Below, piece after piece: positions 54,242-62,905 of a stretch of DNA of 64,000 nt. The notes under the pieces are model-generated. The model saw only the letters and a program-made list of their open reading frames with translations. It searched no databases and had not been told where the DNA came from. Position 1 is the first letter of the stretch. Every line of letters begins with the position of its first letter. Source of the stretch: Streptomyces sp. HUAS ZL42 (GTDB lineage Bacteria > Actinomycetota > Actinomycetes > Streptomycetales > Streptomycetaceae). The DNA lies in NCBI RefSeq assembly GCF_040782645.1, contig NZ_CP160403.1, positions 3,844,001-3,908,000 on the forward strand, given 5' to 3'. The translations under genes were made by a program, and so were the position numbers.

Positions 54242-55519
54242 ATGACTCCCGCCAGTACCGGGGCGTCCACGATCGTGGGCGCCGCACCGTCCGTCTCCCC
54301 CTCCGACTCCCGTATGACCCCGGGTGGCCCCGGCTACCGCCGGATGAGCTTCGCGTTGTTCCTCGCGGGTGTCGCGACCTTCGCCCTCCTGTACTCCACG
54401 CAGGCGCTGCTGCCGCTGATCTCCGGTGAGTTCGGGGTCGCGGCGAGCGAGGCGAGCTGGACCGTGGCGGCCGCGACGGGTGGGCTGGCACTGTTCGTCC
54501 TGCCGATGAGCGCGCTGTCGGAGCGGTACGGCCGCCGTACGGTCATGACGGCGTCGCTCGTGATCGCGGTGGCGCTGAGTCTGCTGGTCCCGTTCGCTCC
54601 CTCGCTGACCGCCCTGGTCGTGCTGCGGGCGCTGCAGGGCGCGGCTCTGGCCGGTCTGCCGGCCTCCGCGACGGCGTACCTCGCGGAGGAGGTCCGGCCG
54701 CGAGCCCTGGTCACGGCGATCGGCCTGTTCGTGGCGGGCAACAGCGTCGGCGGGATGAGCGGCCGGGTCATCACGGGATGGGTCGCGCAGGAGTGGGGCT
54801 GGCGGGTGGCCCTCGGGGTGATCGGCGCGATCGCGGTGGCGTGCGCGGTGGCCTTCCGGGTGCTGCTGCCGGCGCCCCGGCACTTCAGGGCGGGCTCGCT
54901 GCGCCCGCTCGTCCTGGCCCGCACGGTCCGCGACCATCTCGCCGATCCGCTGCTGCGCCGTCTGTACGCCATCGGCGCCCTGTTCATGACGGTGTTCGGC
55001 GGTGTGTACACCGTGATCGGGTACCGCCTGACGGAGGCACCGTTCTCGCTGCCCCAGGGCATCGTCGGCTCGATCTTCCTGGTGTACCTGGTGGGCACGG
55101 TGTCGGCGTCGACGGCGGGCAGGCTGGTCGGCCGGCTGGGCCGACGCGGCGCGCTGTACCTGGCCGGCGGCACGACGGCGGCGGGCCTGCTGCTCTCCCT
55201 GGCCGGCTCGCTGGCACTGGTCCTGCTGGGCCTGGTCCTGATCACGGCCGGTTTCTTCGCGGGCCACGCGGTGGCGTCGTCGGCGGTCAGCAAGGCGGCG
55301 ACGAGCGGGCGTGCGCAGGCGTCGGCGCTGTACCAGTCGGCGTACTACATCGGTTCCAGCGCGGGCAGTACGGCGGGGGCGATGGCGTTCCACGCGGCGG
55401 GCTGGGCCGGGACGGTGGGGGTCGGGGTGCTGGCGGTGCTGGGGGTCGTGACGATCACGGTGTCGGGGTCGCGGGCGGCACGGGTCGCTGCGCGGCGGGG
55501 GCCGGTACCGGTGCACTGA
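54242..55519 (+). CDS. Major facilitator superfamily transporter
   Basis: 425 residues with about 12 membrane helices. The MFS loop 2-3 motif appears as SALSERYGRRTVMTASL. Further features of drug/sugar efflux members of the MFS are seen in the ALQGAALAGLPASATAYLAEEVRP and VAGNSVGGMSGRVI stretches, the latter matching a 14-TM/12-TM DHA1-type subfamily (YtbD/NepI-like). The substrate is unknown; the divergent LysR partner suggests inducible export. The first ~30 residues are Ser/Pro-rich and cytoplasmic. Confidence 0.92.
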   Translation: MTPASTGASTIVGAAPSVSPSDSRMTPGGPGYRRMSFALFLAGVATFALLYSTQALLPLISGEFGVAASEASWTVAAATGGLALFVLPMSALSERYGRRTVMTASLVIAVALSLLVPFAPSLTALVVLRALQGAALAGLPASATAYLAEEVRPRALVTAIGLFVAGNSVGGMSGRVITGWVAQEWGWRVALGVIGAIAVACAVAFRVLLPAPRHFRAGSLRPLVLARTVRDHLADPLLRRLYAIGALFMTVFGGVYTVIGYRLTEAPFSLPQGIVGSIFLVYLVGTVSASTAGRLVGRLGRRGALYLAGGTTAAGLLLSLAGSLALVLLGLVLITAGFFAGHAVASSAVSKAATSGRAQASALYQSAYYIGSSAGSTAGAMAFHAAGWAGTVGVGVLAVLGVVTITVSGSRAARVAARRGPVPVH

Positions 55520-55571
55520 GCCTGCGGCCCGCGTCCCGTCCCAGGGGTTCAGCCCCTTCGGCCCCGCCGGC

Positions 55572-55655
55572 CTTCGCCCACCCGCCACCCGACTCGGTGG
55601 GACAGAAGGTGGCCCCCGTCCTCGAACGCCGGACGTCCAGGGGGCGGAGCCCCCT
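55572..55655. repeat. Dispersed intergenic repeat
   Basis: CGCCCACCCGCCACCCGACTCGGTGGG is related to CGCCCACCCGCCCACCCGACTCGGT after the PNP gene (36697), both given in part: CACCCGACTCGGT is shared. It ends with CCTCGAACGCCGGACGTCC and the hairpin AGGGGGCGGAGCCCCCT. It lies in the 244-bp gap before the ECF sigma gene. Confidence 0.6.
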
Positions 55656-55763
55656 CGGCGGCGCCCCGTCTGAGCTGCACCTTCTTCCGCTCGAGGGGCC
55701 ATTGTCAGTGGGCTGCGGTAGCTTCCGAGGTGCACAGGAAACGGCCACAGGGGTGGGTGGACG

Positions 55764-56780
55764 ATGAGCAACAGCACGGCTCCACCGACAGACCTCGACA
55801 TCCGGCTGGAGAAACACCGGGTCGAGCTGACCGGCTACTGCTATCGCATGCTCGGCTCCTCCTTCGAGGCCGAGGACGCGGTGCAGGACACGATGGTCCG
55901 CGCCTGGCGGAGCTACGACAAGTTCGAGGGCCGCTCCAGCCTCCGCTCCTGGCTCTACCGCATCGCGACGAACGTGTGCCTGGACATGCTGACCGCGGGA
56001 AACAAGCGCGCCCGTCCCATGGACCTCTCCGAGTCCACCCCGCTCGCCCAGGCCGCCCTCTCCCCCCGCCCGGACAACACCTGGCTGGAGCCGATGCCGG
56101 ACGCGCGCATCCTGCCCACCACCGACGATCCTGCCGAGGCGGCCGTCGCCAAGGAGTCCGTCCGCCTCGCCTTCATGGCCGCGCTGCAGCAGCTCCCGCC
56201 CAAGCAGCGGGCGGTGCTGGTCCTGCGTGAGGTCCTGGCGTGGAAGGCGAGCGAGGTCGCCGAGCTGCTCGGCACCTCGGTCGCGTCGGTCAACAGCGCA
56301 CTGCAGCGGGCGCGCGCGACCCTCGCCGAGCGGGACGGGGATGCGGCCCGAGCCGCGGTCTCCGATCCGCTGGACGAGGAGCAGCAGAAGCTCCTGGAGC
56401 GCTACGTGGCCGCGTTCGAGGGGTACGACATGACGGCACTGACGGCGTTGCTGCACGAGGACGCCGTGATGACCATGCCGCCGTTCGACCTGTGGCTGAC
56501 CGGCCACGACGACATCACGGGCTTCATGACGACGCTGGGTTCCGCCTGCGCCGGCTCGCGCCTGCTGCCGGTGCAGGTGAACGGCCTGCCGGGCTTCGCG
56601 CAGTACAAGCCGGACCCGGAGAAGGGCGGCTTCGCTCCCTGGGCGATCCAGGTGCTGGAGATCTCAGACGGCCGCCTCACCGGGTTCCACTTCTTCCTCG
56701 ACACCCAGAGATGGTTCCCGCTGTTCGGGCTGCCCCTCCGACTCGAGGCGGAGACCGACCAGGTCGAGGAGGGCGTGTAG
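55764..56780 (+). CDS. ECF sigma factor with SnoaL-like C-terminal domain (SigX5/TIGR02960 type)
   Basis: 338 residues. Region 2 (RVELTGYCYRMLGSSFEAED, AVQDTMVRAWRSYDKFEG, SLRSWLYRIATNVCLDML) and region 4 (LPPKQRAVLVLREVLAWKAS, EVAELLGTSVASVNSALQRA). A SnoaL-like/NTF2-fold domain follows (~210-338: LLERYVAAFEGYDMTALTAL, LHEDAVMTMPPFDLWLTGHD, RLTGFHFFLDTQRWFPLFGL). Such fused sigma factors often need no separate anti-sigma factor, because the SnoaL domain controls activity. The last 117 bp are overlapped antisense by the STAS gene. Confidence 0.93.
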   Translation: MSNSTAPPTDLDIRLEKHRVELTGYCYRMLGSSFEAEDAVQDTMVRAWRSYDKFEGRSSLRSWLYRIATNVCLDMLTAGNKRARPMDLSESTPLAQAALSPRPDNTWLEPMPDARILPTTDDPAEAAVAKESVRLAFMAALQQLPPKQRAVLVLREVLAWKASEVAELLGTSVASVNSALQRARATLAERDGDAARAAVSDPLDEEQQKLLERYVAAFEGYDMTALTALLHEDAVMTMPPFDLWLTGHDDITGFMTTLGSACAGSRLLPVQVNGLPGFAQYKPDPEKGGFAPWAIQVLEISDGRLTGFHFFLDTQRWFPLFGLPLRLEAETDQVEEGV

Positions 56781-57008
56781 CGCGGGAGACGGGTCGCGCA
56801 GCCGGATCCGGCCCCCGGACCGGCGTGCCGCCAGTTCCAGCCGTGCCAGCAGTTCGACGGCGCCGAGCCCCGGCGGCCCCAGCCCGGCGACATCGCAGAC
56901 GACCGCTCCGGCACCGGTGGCCTCCAGCAGCGCACGGACGTCGTCGCAGAGCCCCGCCACCTCGTTCCTGGTGACGGGGCCGGTCAGCACGAGCACTCCG
57001 GGTGTCAT
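56664..57008 (-). CDS. STAS-domain protein (anti-sigma-factor-antagonist-like)
   Basis: 114 residues from ATG 57008. N-terminal VLVLTGPVTRNEVAGLCDDVRALLE and VVCDVAGLGPPGLGAVELLARLE fit a STAS fold. The residues where canonical antagonists have Asp-Ser (phosphorylated) are Pro-Gly here (LGPPGLGAVELL), so it is not a phospho-switch in the usual sense. The C-terminal third (LRLESEGQPEQREPSLGVEEEVEPGEAAV, given in part) is acidic and lies antisense to the sigma-factor gene for 117 bp. Homologues in Streptomyces frequently sit near sigma-factor genes. Expression of this gene would give an antisense RNA to the sigma gene's 3' end. Confidence 0.7.
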   Translation of the reverse strand: MTPGVLVLTGPVTRNEVAGLCDDVRALLEATGAGAVVCDVAGLGPPGLGAVELLARLELAARRSGGRIRLRDPSPALHALLDLVGLRLESEGQPEQREPSLGVEEEVEPGEAAV

Positions 57009-57105
57009 GGCGTCCACGAGCGGTAGACCGGGCCGACGGCCCTAACTCATCGCGTCCGCACCCGTACCGCCCCGGGAGGGTCGGGCGTTTCGAGAAACGC
57101 GCAGG

Positions 57106-58389
57106 TCACGCGATGCGTTCCAGGACAACCGGCGACGCCTGGAACTCCGTCCCCGCCGCCCCGATGTCGTACGACCCGTCCACGGCCTGCAGCGCGTACT
57201 CGAAGCGTTCCGGGGTGTCCGTGTGGAGGGTGAGCAGGGGCCGGCCCTCGGTCACGGTGTCTCCCGGCTTGGCGTGGAGTTCCACGCCCGCCGCCGCCTG
57301 CACCGGGTCCTCCTTGCGGGCGCGCCCCGCGCCCAGGCGCCATGCCGCGATGCCGATGTCGTAGGCGTCCAGGCGGGTCAGGACGCCCGAAAACGGGGCC
57401 TTCACCACGTGCTGCTCACGCGACGTGGGCAGCGGTGCGTCCGGGTCGCCACCCTGGGCCGCGATCATGCGGCGCCAGACGTCCATCGCCGAACCGTCGG
57501 CCAGGGCCTTCGCCGGGTCGGCGTCCTTCACCCCGGCGGCGTCCAGCATTTCGCGGGCCAGGGCCAGGGTCAGCTCCACGACGTCCGCCGGACCGCCGCC
57601 CGCCAGGACCTCCACCGACTCGCGGACCTCCAGCGCGTTGCCCGCCGTCAGGCCCAGCGGGGTCGACATGTCCGTCAGGAGCGCGACCGTCTTCACGCCG
57701 TGGTCGGTGCCGAGGCCCACCATCGTGGACGCCAGTTCGCGCGCGTCCTCGATCGTCTTCATGAAGGCTCCCGTGCCCACCTTCACGTCCAGGACCAGGG
57801 AGCCCGTGCCCTCGGCGATCTTCTTCGACATGATCGAGGAGGCGATGAGCGGGATGGCCTCTACCGTGCCGGTCACATCCCGCAGCGCGTACAGCTTCTT
57901 GTCCGCCGGTGCCAGGCCGTCGCCCGCCGCGCAGATCACCGCGCCCGTGGTGTCCAGGACGTGCAGCATCTCCTCGTTCGAGAGCAGGGCCCGCCAGCCG
58001 GGGATCGACTCCAGCTTGTCCAGCGTGCCGCCCGTGTGTCCGAGGCCGCGGCCGGACAGCTGCGGGACCGCGGCCCCGCAGGCCGCCACCAGGGGGGCCA
58101 GCGGCAGCGTGATCTTGTCGCCCACGCCACCCGTGGAGTGCTTGTCCGCCGTCGGCCGGGACAGGGACGAGAAGTCCATGCGCTCGCCCGAGGCGATCAT
58201 GGCGGCGGTCCAGCGGGCGATCTCACGGCGGTTCATGCCGTTGAGCAGGATGGCCATGGCGAGGGCCGACATCTGCTCGTCGGCGACCTCGCCGCGGGTG
58301 TACGCGTCGATGACCCAGTCGATCTGCTCGTCACTGAGCTCACCGCGGTCCCGCTTGGTGCGGATGACGGAGATGGCGTCCATGGCCAT
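57106..58389 (-). CDS. deoA: Thymidine phosphorylase
   Basis: 427 residues from ATG 58389 (a second ATG two codons later is possible; GGAAGGAAAG lies just upstream). Cleaves thymidine/deoxyuridine with phosphate to base and deoxyribose-1-phosphate. Signature: DKHSTGGVGDKITLPLAPLV, then SGRGLGHTGGTLDKLESIPG, LALREVTATV-like KKLYALRDVTGTVEAIPLIA, and GSLVLDVKVGTGAFM. C-terminal barrel domain ends YDIGAAGTEFQASPVVLERIA. Last gene of the transporter-cdd-deoA cluster. A hairpin separates it from cdd. Confidence 0.95.
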   Translation of the reverse strand: MAMDAISVIRTKRDRGELSDEQIDWVIDAYTRGEVADEQMSALAMAILLNGMNRREIARWTAAMIASGERMDFSSLSRPTADKHSTGGVGDKITLPLAPLVAACGAAVPQLSGRGLGHTGGTLDKLESIPGWRALLSNEEMLHVLDTTGAVICAAGDGLAPADKKLYALRDVTGTVEAIPLIASSIMSKKIAEGTGSLVLDVKVGTGAFMKTIEDARELASTMVGLGTDHGVKTVALLTDMSTPLGLTAGNALEVRESVEVLAGGGPADVVELTLALAREMLDAAGVKDADPAKALADGSAMDVWRRMIAAQGGDPDAPLPTSREQHVVKAPFSGVLTRLDAYDIGIAAWRLGAGRARKEDPVQAAAGVELHAKPGDTVTEGRPLLTLHTDTPERFEYALQAVDGSYDIGAAGTEFQASPVVLERIA

Positions 58390-58428
58390 GGCTTTCCTTC
58401 CGGTGTTGCCGGGTAGTGCGAAGAGCAC

Positions 58429-58463
58429 GGCCCCTCCGAGCACCTGACAGGCTCGGAGGGGCC
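58429..58463. other. Intra-operon hairpin between cdd and deoA
   Basis: GGCCCCTCCGAGC (58429-58441) pairs perfectly with GCTCGGAGGGGCC (58451-58463) around a 9-nt loop. The cdd stop is at 58472 and the deoA start at 58389, so this strong stem lies in the 82-bp gap of an operon. It could be a terminator, an RNA-processing signal, or an attenuator that lowers deoA expression relative to the transporter. Confidence 0.75.
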
Positions 58464-58471
58464 GCATGGGG

Positions 58472-58864
58472 TTACTGGCCGAGATGGCCGGGGCCGAAGG
58501 CCTGGGGCAGCATCTCCGACAGCGGCAGGATCCCCTCGGGGGTCTCCAGGAGCAGGTCGGGGCCCCCGAACTCGTACAGCAGCTGCCTGCACCGGCCGCA
58601 CGGTACGAGGATCTCGCCCCTGCCGTCCACGCACGTGAAGTGCGTGAGCCGGCCGCCGCCGGTGTTCTGCAGCTCCGAGACCAGGCCGCACTCGGCGCAC
58701 AGGCCGAGGCCGTAGGAGGCGTTCTCCACGTTGCAGCCCGACACGAAACGCCCGTCGTCGACGAGGGCCGCCACGCCGACCGGGTAGCCGGAGTACGGGG
58801 CGTACGCCCGGGACATGGCGTCCCGGGCCACCGCACGCAGCTTCTCCCAGTCGACGGGGGTCAC
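58472..58864 (-). CDS. cdd: Cytidine deaminase
   Basis: 130 residues from GTG 58864, overlapping the permease stop by 4 bp. Converts cytidine/deoxycytidine to uridine/deoxyuridine. Zinc-binding motifs CAEC (in GLGLCAECGLVSEL, with catalytic Glu) and PCGRCRQLLYEFGG are intact; SGCNVENASYGL is the substrate loop. Typical tetrameric CDA of 130 residues. Confidence 0.96.
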   Translation of the reverse strand: MTPVDWEKLRAVARDAMSRAYAPYSGYPVGVAALVDDGRFVSGCNVENASYGLGLCAECGLVSELQNTGGGRLTHFTCVDGRGEILVPCGRCRQLLYEFGGPDLLLETPEGILPLSEMLPQAFGPGHLGQ

Positions 58865-60147
58865 TTGCCCTGTCCCTTCCGGTACCGCATGCCGTCGGCC
58901 TTGGGCATCCTGAGGCGCTGCGCGGACAGCGACAGCACGAGCAGGGTGACGACGTACGGCGTGGCGCCGACGAAGTCGTTCGGCACCTCGTCGGTGAACA
59001 GGTACCAGAGCAGGACGAGCGCGGCGACGAAGAGGGCGATCCCGCCCTGCCAGTGCGCCTTGCGGTACAGCTTCCAGCCCGCGAGCAGGGCGAGCAGGAC
59101 GACCAGCACGAGCAGCAGCGCGTGCACGGTCTCGCCGCCGCTGCGCAGCTGCAGCGCGTCCGAGTAGCCGAACAGGCCGGCGCCCATCGCCAGTCCACCG
59201 GGTCGCCAGTTGCCGAAGATCATGGCCGCGAGACCGATGTAGCCGCGGCCTCCGGTCTGGCCCTCAAGGTAGATGTGCGAGGTGACCAGCGCGAGGAAGG
59301 CGCCGCCGAGTCCGGCGAGACCGCCGGAGACGGCCACGGCCGCGTACTTGTACTTGTAGACGTTGACGCCGAGGGACTCCGCGGCGATCGGGTTCTCACC
59401 GCAGGAGCGCAGCCGCAGACCGAACGGGGTGCGCCACAGCAGCCACCAGCTGCCGACGAACAGCAGCACGGCCAGGATCGTCACCACGGACAGGTTGGTG
59501 ACCAGTCCGCCGAGGATGCCCGCGAGGTCGGAGATCAGGAACCAGTGGTGGTTCTCGACGGACTGGAGGCCGTCGGAGAGACCGGGCACGTCGACGTGGG
59601 GCAGCGAGTCGGCGGGCGGGGACTGCTTGGGGTTGCCGCCCGCGTCCGCGGCCTCGCCCTCCGAGAAGAAGAGCTTGGCGAGGTACTGGGTGATGCCGAG
59701 CGCGAGCAGGTTGACGGCGACACCGGAGACGATGTGGTCGACGCCGAAGGTGATGGTGGCGACGGCGTGCACCAGGCCGCCGAGGACACCGAAGCCGATG
59801 CCGCACAGCAGGCCGAGCCAGGGGCTGGACTGCCAGCCGATCCAGCCGGCGCCGAAGGTGCCGAGGATCATCATGCCCTCGAGGCCGATGTTGACCACGC
59901 CGGACCGCTCGGACCACAGGCCGGCGAGACCGGCGAGCGCGATGGGCACGGCGAGGCTGAGTGCCGCGGAGACCTGTCCGTCGGCGGTGAGCTGGTCGGC
60001 GCCGGTGATGACGCGGACCGCGGACACGAGGATCAGGGCACCCGCGACGATCATGAGGATCTGGCCGAGCGAGCGGCCCGACCGGGTGCGTCCGGTGTCC
60101 GCCTTGGGTGCCGCGGGCGGCGGCGTGTCTGTCATCGTGGCAGTCAT
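58861..60147 (-). CDS. Nucleoside ABC transporter permease (second subunit)
   Basis: 428 residues. Branched-chain-amino-acid/ribose-type permease with ~9-10 membrane helices: LAVPIALAGLAGLWSERSG, VVNIGLEGMMILGTFGAGW, HAVATITFGVDHIVSGVAVN and SGGLAGLGGAFLALVTSHIY. The GLEGMMILG block is characteristic of the BMP-nucleoside importers (YufQ/NupC-like). A Pro/Ala-rich cytoplasmic N-terminus precedes the first helix. ATG 60147 overlaps the TGA stop of the preceding permease by one base (TGATG). It is co-transcribed with the ATPase and cdd. Confidence 0.93.
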   Translation of the reverse strand: MTATMTDTPPPAAPKADTGRTRSGRSLGQILMIVAGALILVSAVRVITGADQLTADGQVSAALSLAVPIALAGLAGLWSERSGVVNIGLEGMMILGTFGAGWIGWQSSPWLGLLCGIGFGVLGGLVHAVATITFGVDHIVSGVAVNLLALGITQYLAKLFFSEGEAADAGGNPKQSPPADSLPHVDVPGLSDGLQSVENHHWFLISDLAGILGGLVTNLSVVTILAVLLFVGSWWLLWRTPFGLRLRSCGENPIAAESLGVNVYKYKYAAVAVSGGLAGLGGAFLALVTSHIYLEGQTGGRGYIGLAAMIFGNWRPGGLAMGAGLFGYSDALQLRSGGETVHALLLVLVVLLALLAGWKLYRKAHWQGGIALFVAALVLLWYLFTDEVPNDFVGATPYVVTLLVLSLSAQRLRMPKADGMRYRKGQGK

Positions 60148-61274
60148 CACGCCACCTCCTGCTTCTTGGTCGGGGCGGCGGCCTGGGCGGCGAGCTCGGC
60201 GCCGACCCGCTGCTGCTGGCGCTTGAGGCCGTAGCGGCGTACGACCTCGTAGGCGATGACGACGCACAGGACGATGACGCCCTGGATGACGCCGAGGATC
60301 TCCTTGTCGTAGCCCTCGAACTCGAGGTGGTTGGTGGTGCGCTCCAGGAAGCCCCAGAGCAGCGCGCCGAGCGCGATGCCGATCGGGTGGTTGCGGCCGA
60401 GCAGCGCGATGGCGATGCCGGTGAAGCCGATGCCCGAGGGGAAGTCGTTGCTGAACTGGTGGCTGTCGTTGAGGAGCGTCGGCATGCCGATCAGACCGGC
60501 CACGGCACCCGAGATGATCATGCTGGTGGCGATCATGCGCTTGACGCTGACACCGCTCGCCGTGGCGGCGGACTCGGACTGGCCGACGGTGCGCAGGTCG
60601 AACCCGAAGCGGGTGCGGCCGAGCACGAACCAGTACGCCACACCGACGACCACGGCGATCACGATGAAGCCCCAGAGCATGCCCGACGCGCCCGTGTCGA
60701 TGGTGAAGAACCACGAGTCCTCCGGCAGCGGCGTGGTCGACACCACGGTGCCGCCGGCCTGGAGCTCGGCGAGCTTCCCGGGCTGGAGGAGGTAGGCGAT
60801 GATCGCGGTGGCGATGGAGTTCAGCATGATCGTCGAGATGACCTCGCTGACGCCCCGGGTCACCTTGAGAATGCCGGCGATACCCGCCCAGAGGGCGCCC
60901 ACGCCCATCGCGCAGAGGATGATCAGCGGGACCGAGATGAAGCCCGGCAGGGTCAGCGCGCCGCCGAGCACCGCCGCGAAGAACGCGGCGAGCCGGTACT
61001 GGCCGTCGACGCCGATGTTGAACAGGTTCATGCGGAAGCCGATGGCCACCGCGACGCCCGCGAGGTAGTACGTGGTCGCCTTGTTGAGGATGTAGACCTG
61101 ACTGTCGCTGGCGGAGCCGTAGGTCACCATGTCGCTGAACGCGGCGCCCGGGTTCTTGCCGGTGGCGAGGATCACCAAGGTGGTGACGACGAGCGCGGCG
61201 ACGAGCGCGAGCAGCGGTGCCGCGATCCCGAGGAGCAGCCGCTCCTTGTCCATGCGTTGGGTGAACTTCTTCAT
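60147..61274 (-). CDS. Nucleoside ABC transporter permease (first subunit)
   Basis: 375 residues from ATG 61274, which overlaps the ATPase stop codon (ATGA). About 9 membrane helices. The FNIGVDGQYRLAAFFAAVLG motif and RGVSEVISTIMLNSIATAII are typical of YufP/NupB-like nucleoside permeases. The large loop near the middle (GGTVVSTTPLPEDSWFFTID) is extracytoplasmic. With the second permease and BMP lipoprotein it forms a nucleoside importer. Confidence 0.93.
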   Translation of the reverse strand: MKKFTQRMDKERLLLGIAAPLLALVAALVVTTLVILATGKNPGAAFSDMVTYGSASDSQVYILNKATTYYLAGVAVAIGFRMNLFNIGVDGQYRLAAFFAAVLGGALTLPGFISVPLIILCAMGVGALWAGIAGILKVTRGVSEVISTIMLNSIATAIIAYLLQPGKLAELQAGGTVVSTTPLPEDSWFFTIDTGASGMLWGFIVIAVVVGVAYWFVLGRTRFGFDLRTVGQSESAATASGVSVKRMIATSMIISGAVAGLIGMPTLLNDSHQFSNDFPSGIGFTGIAIALLGRNHPIGIALGALLWGFLERTTNHLEFEGYDKEILGVIQGVIVLCVVIAYEVVRRYGLKRQQQRVGAELAAQAAAPTKKQEVA

Positions 61275-62830
61275 CGGTCGTCGTCCTCTGCGTGCTCCAG
61301 GTGGCCGGTGGCCGCACCCGTCATGGCGGAGCCCAGCTCCTCGGGGGTGATCGTGGCGGGGTCGGCGTCGGCGACCAGACGGCCGCGGTACATCACCCGC
61401 AGGGTGTCGGAGAGCCCGATGAGCTCGTCCAGGTCGGCGGAGACCAGCAGTACGGCCATGCCCTCGCGGCGCGCCTCGCGGATGTGGTCCCAGATCGCGG
61501 CCTGCGCACCGACGTCCACACCGCGGGTGGGGTGGGCGGCGATGAGGAGCTTGGGTGCGTGGCTCATCTCGCGGCCGACGATCAGCTTCTGCTGGTTGCC
61601 TCCGGACAGCGAGGCGGCGGTCACCTCGATGCCGGGCGTGCGGACGTCGTAGGCGCTGATGATGCGTGCGGTGTCGGCGCGGGCCGCCTTGATGTCGATC
61701 ATCCCGCCGCGCGAGTTGGGCCGCTCGGTGACATGGCCGAGGATGCGGTTCTCCCACAGCGGCGCCTCGAGGAGCAGGCCGTGGCGGTGGCGGTCCTCGG
61801 GGATGTAGCCGACGCCGGCCTCGCGGCGCCGCCGGGTGGGGGCGTGGGAGATGTCGGTGCCGTCGAGCGTGATGACGCCGACGTCGGGATCGCGGATGCC
61901 CATGATCGCCTCGACCAGTTCGGACTGGCCGTTGCCCTCCACACCGGCGATGCCGAGGACTTCACCCTTGTGGATGGTGAAGGAGATCTCGTCGAGGATG
62001 ACCCGCTCGACGCCGTCGAGGTCCGTCTGGGTGAGGTGCAGCCCGTCCACCTTGAGGAGCGGGACGTCCGTGACGGTCGACTCCTCGGTTTCCGGGGTGG
62101 GCAGTTCGCTGCCGACCATCAGCTCGGCGAGCTGCTTGGCGGTGGTGGTCCTGGGCTCGACGGTGCCGACCGTGGTGCCGCGCCGGATGACGGTGATCTC
62201 GTCGGCGACGGACAGGACCTCTCCCAGCTTGTGGGAGATGAAGATGACGGTGAGCCCCTCGGCCTTCAGCTCGCGCAGGTTGTCGAAGAGGGCGTCGACC
62301 TCCTGCGGAACGAGGACGGCGGTGGGCTCGTCGAGGATGAGGGTCTTGGCGCCGCGGTAGAGGACCTTGAGGATCTCCACGCGCTGGCGGTCGGCGACGC
62401 CGAGCTCCTCCATGAGGACGTCGGGCCGGACGTTCAGCCCGTACGCGTCGGAGAGCTCCTTGATCTTCGCTCGGGCCTGGCCGCCGATGCCGTACAGCTT
62501 CTCCGCGCCGAGGACGACGTTCTCGAGGACGGTGAGGTTGTCGGCGAGCATGAAGTGCTGGTGCACCATGCCGATGCCGCGGGCGATGGCGTCGGCGGGG
62601 TTGTGGAAGGTGACCCGCTCGCCGTTCACGGTGATGGTGCCCTCGTCCGGCTGCTGCATGCCGTAGAGGATCTTCATCAGCGTGGACTTGCCGGCGCCGT
62701 TCTCACCGCACAGGGCGTGGACGGTGCCCGTGCGGACGGTGATGTCGATGTCCTTGTTGGCCACGACACCTGGGAAACGCTTGGTGATGCCGCGCAGTTC
62801 GACGGCAGCGGGAGGGCTGGACGCGTTGAT
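61271..62830 (-). CDS. Nucleoside ABC transporter ATP-binding protein (two-domain)
   Basis: Two ABC domains. Domain 1: Walker A GENGAGKSTLM, signature-like GVADRQRVEILKVL, Walker B TLILDEPTAVL. Domain 2 has VEGNGQSELVEAIMG in the P-loop (degenerate Walker A, as usual in this family), and SLSGGNQQKLIVGREMS. I extend the gene to 62830: the codons there read I-N-A-S-S-P-P-A-A-V-E-L-R-G-I-T-K-R-F-P-G-V, which is the conserved first beta strand of ABC domains, and a GAGGAG Shine-Dalgarno is 8 bp upstream of an ATC. No ATG, GTG or TTG occurs in frame there. If initiation needs GTG 62764, the protein (497 residues) would lack that strand. Confidence 0.9.
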   Translation of the reverse strand: MNASSPPAAVELRGITKRFPGVVANKDIDITVRTGTVHALCGENGAGKSTLMKILYGMQQPDEGTITVNGERVTFHNPADAIARGIGMVHQHFMLADNLTVLENVVLGAEKLYGIGGQARAKIKELSDAYGLNVRPDVLMEELGVADRQRVEILKVLYRGAKTLILDEPTAVLVPQEVDALFDNLRELKAEGLTVIFISHKLGEVLSVADEITVIRRGTTVGTVEPRTTTAKQLAELMVGSELPTPETEESTVTDVPLLKVDGLHLTQTDLDGVERVILDEISFTIHKGEVLGIAGVEGNGQSELVEAIMGIRDPDVGVITLDGTDISHAPTRRRREAGVGYIPEDRHRHGLLLEAPLWENRILGHVTERPNSRGGMIDIKAARADTARIISAYDVRTPGIEVTAASLSGGNQQKLIVGREMSHAPKLLIAAHPTRGVDVGAQAAIWDHIREARREGMAVLLVSADLDELIGLSDTLRVMYRGRLVADADPATITPEELGSAMTGAATGHLEHAEDDDR

Positions 62831-62905
62831 GGCGCACTCTCCTCGGGGAAAAGGGGCTGCGTAGGGGAGGGCAGGCGTCGGCGACGCTAGCGCGGCAACT
62901 CCATG

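Noticed and set aside
53228..55801. Fusion of the LysR frame with a 500-residue upstream extension
   Set aside because: The extension is antisense to the MFS gene and is Arg/Gln/His-rich; LysR proteins start at the HTH, near 54148.
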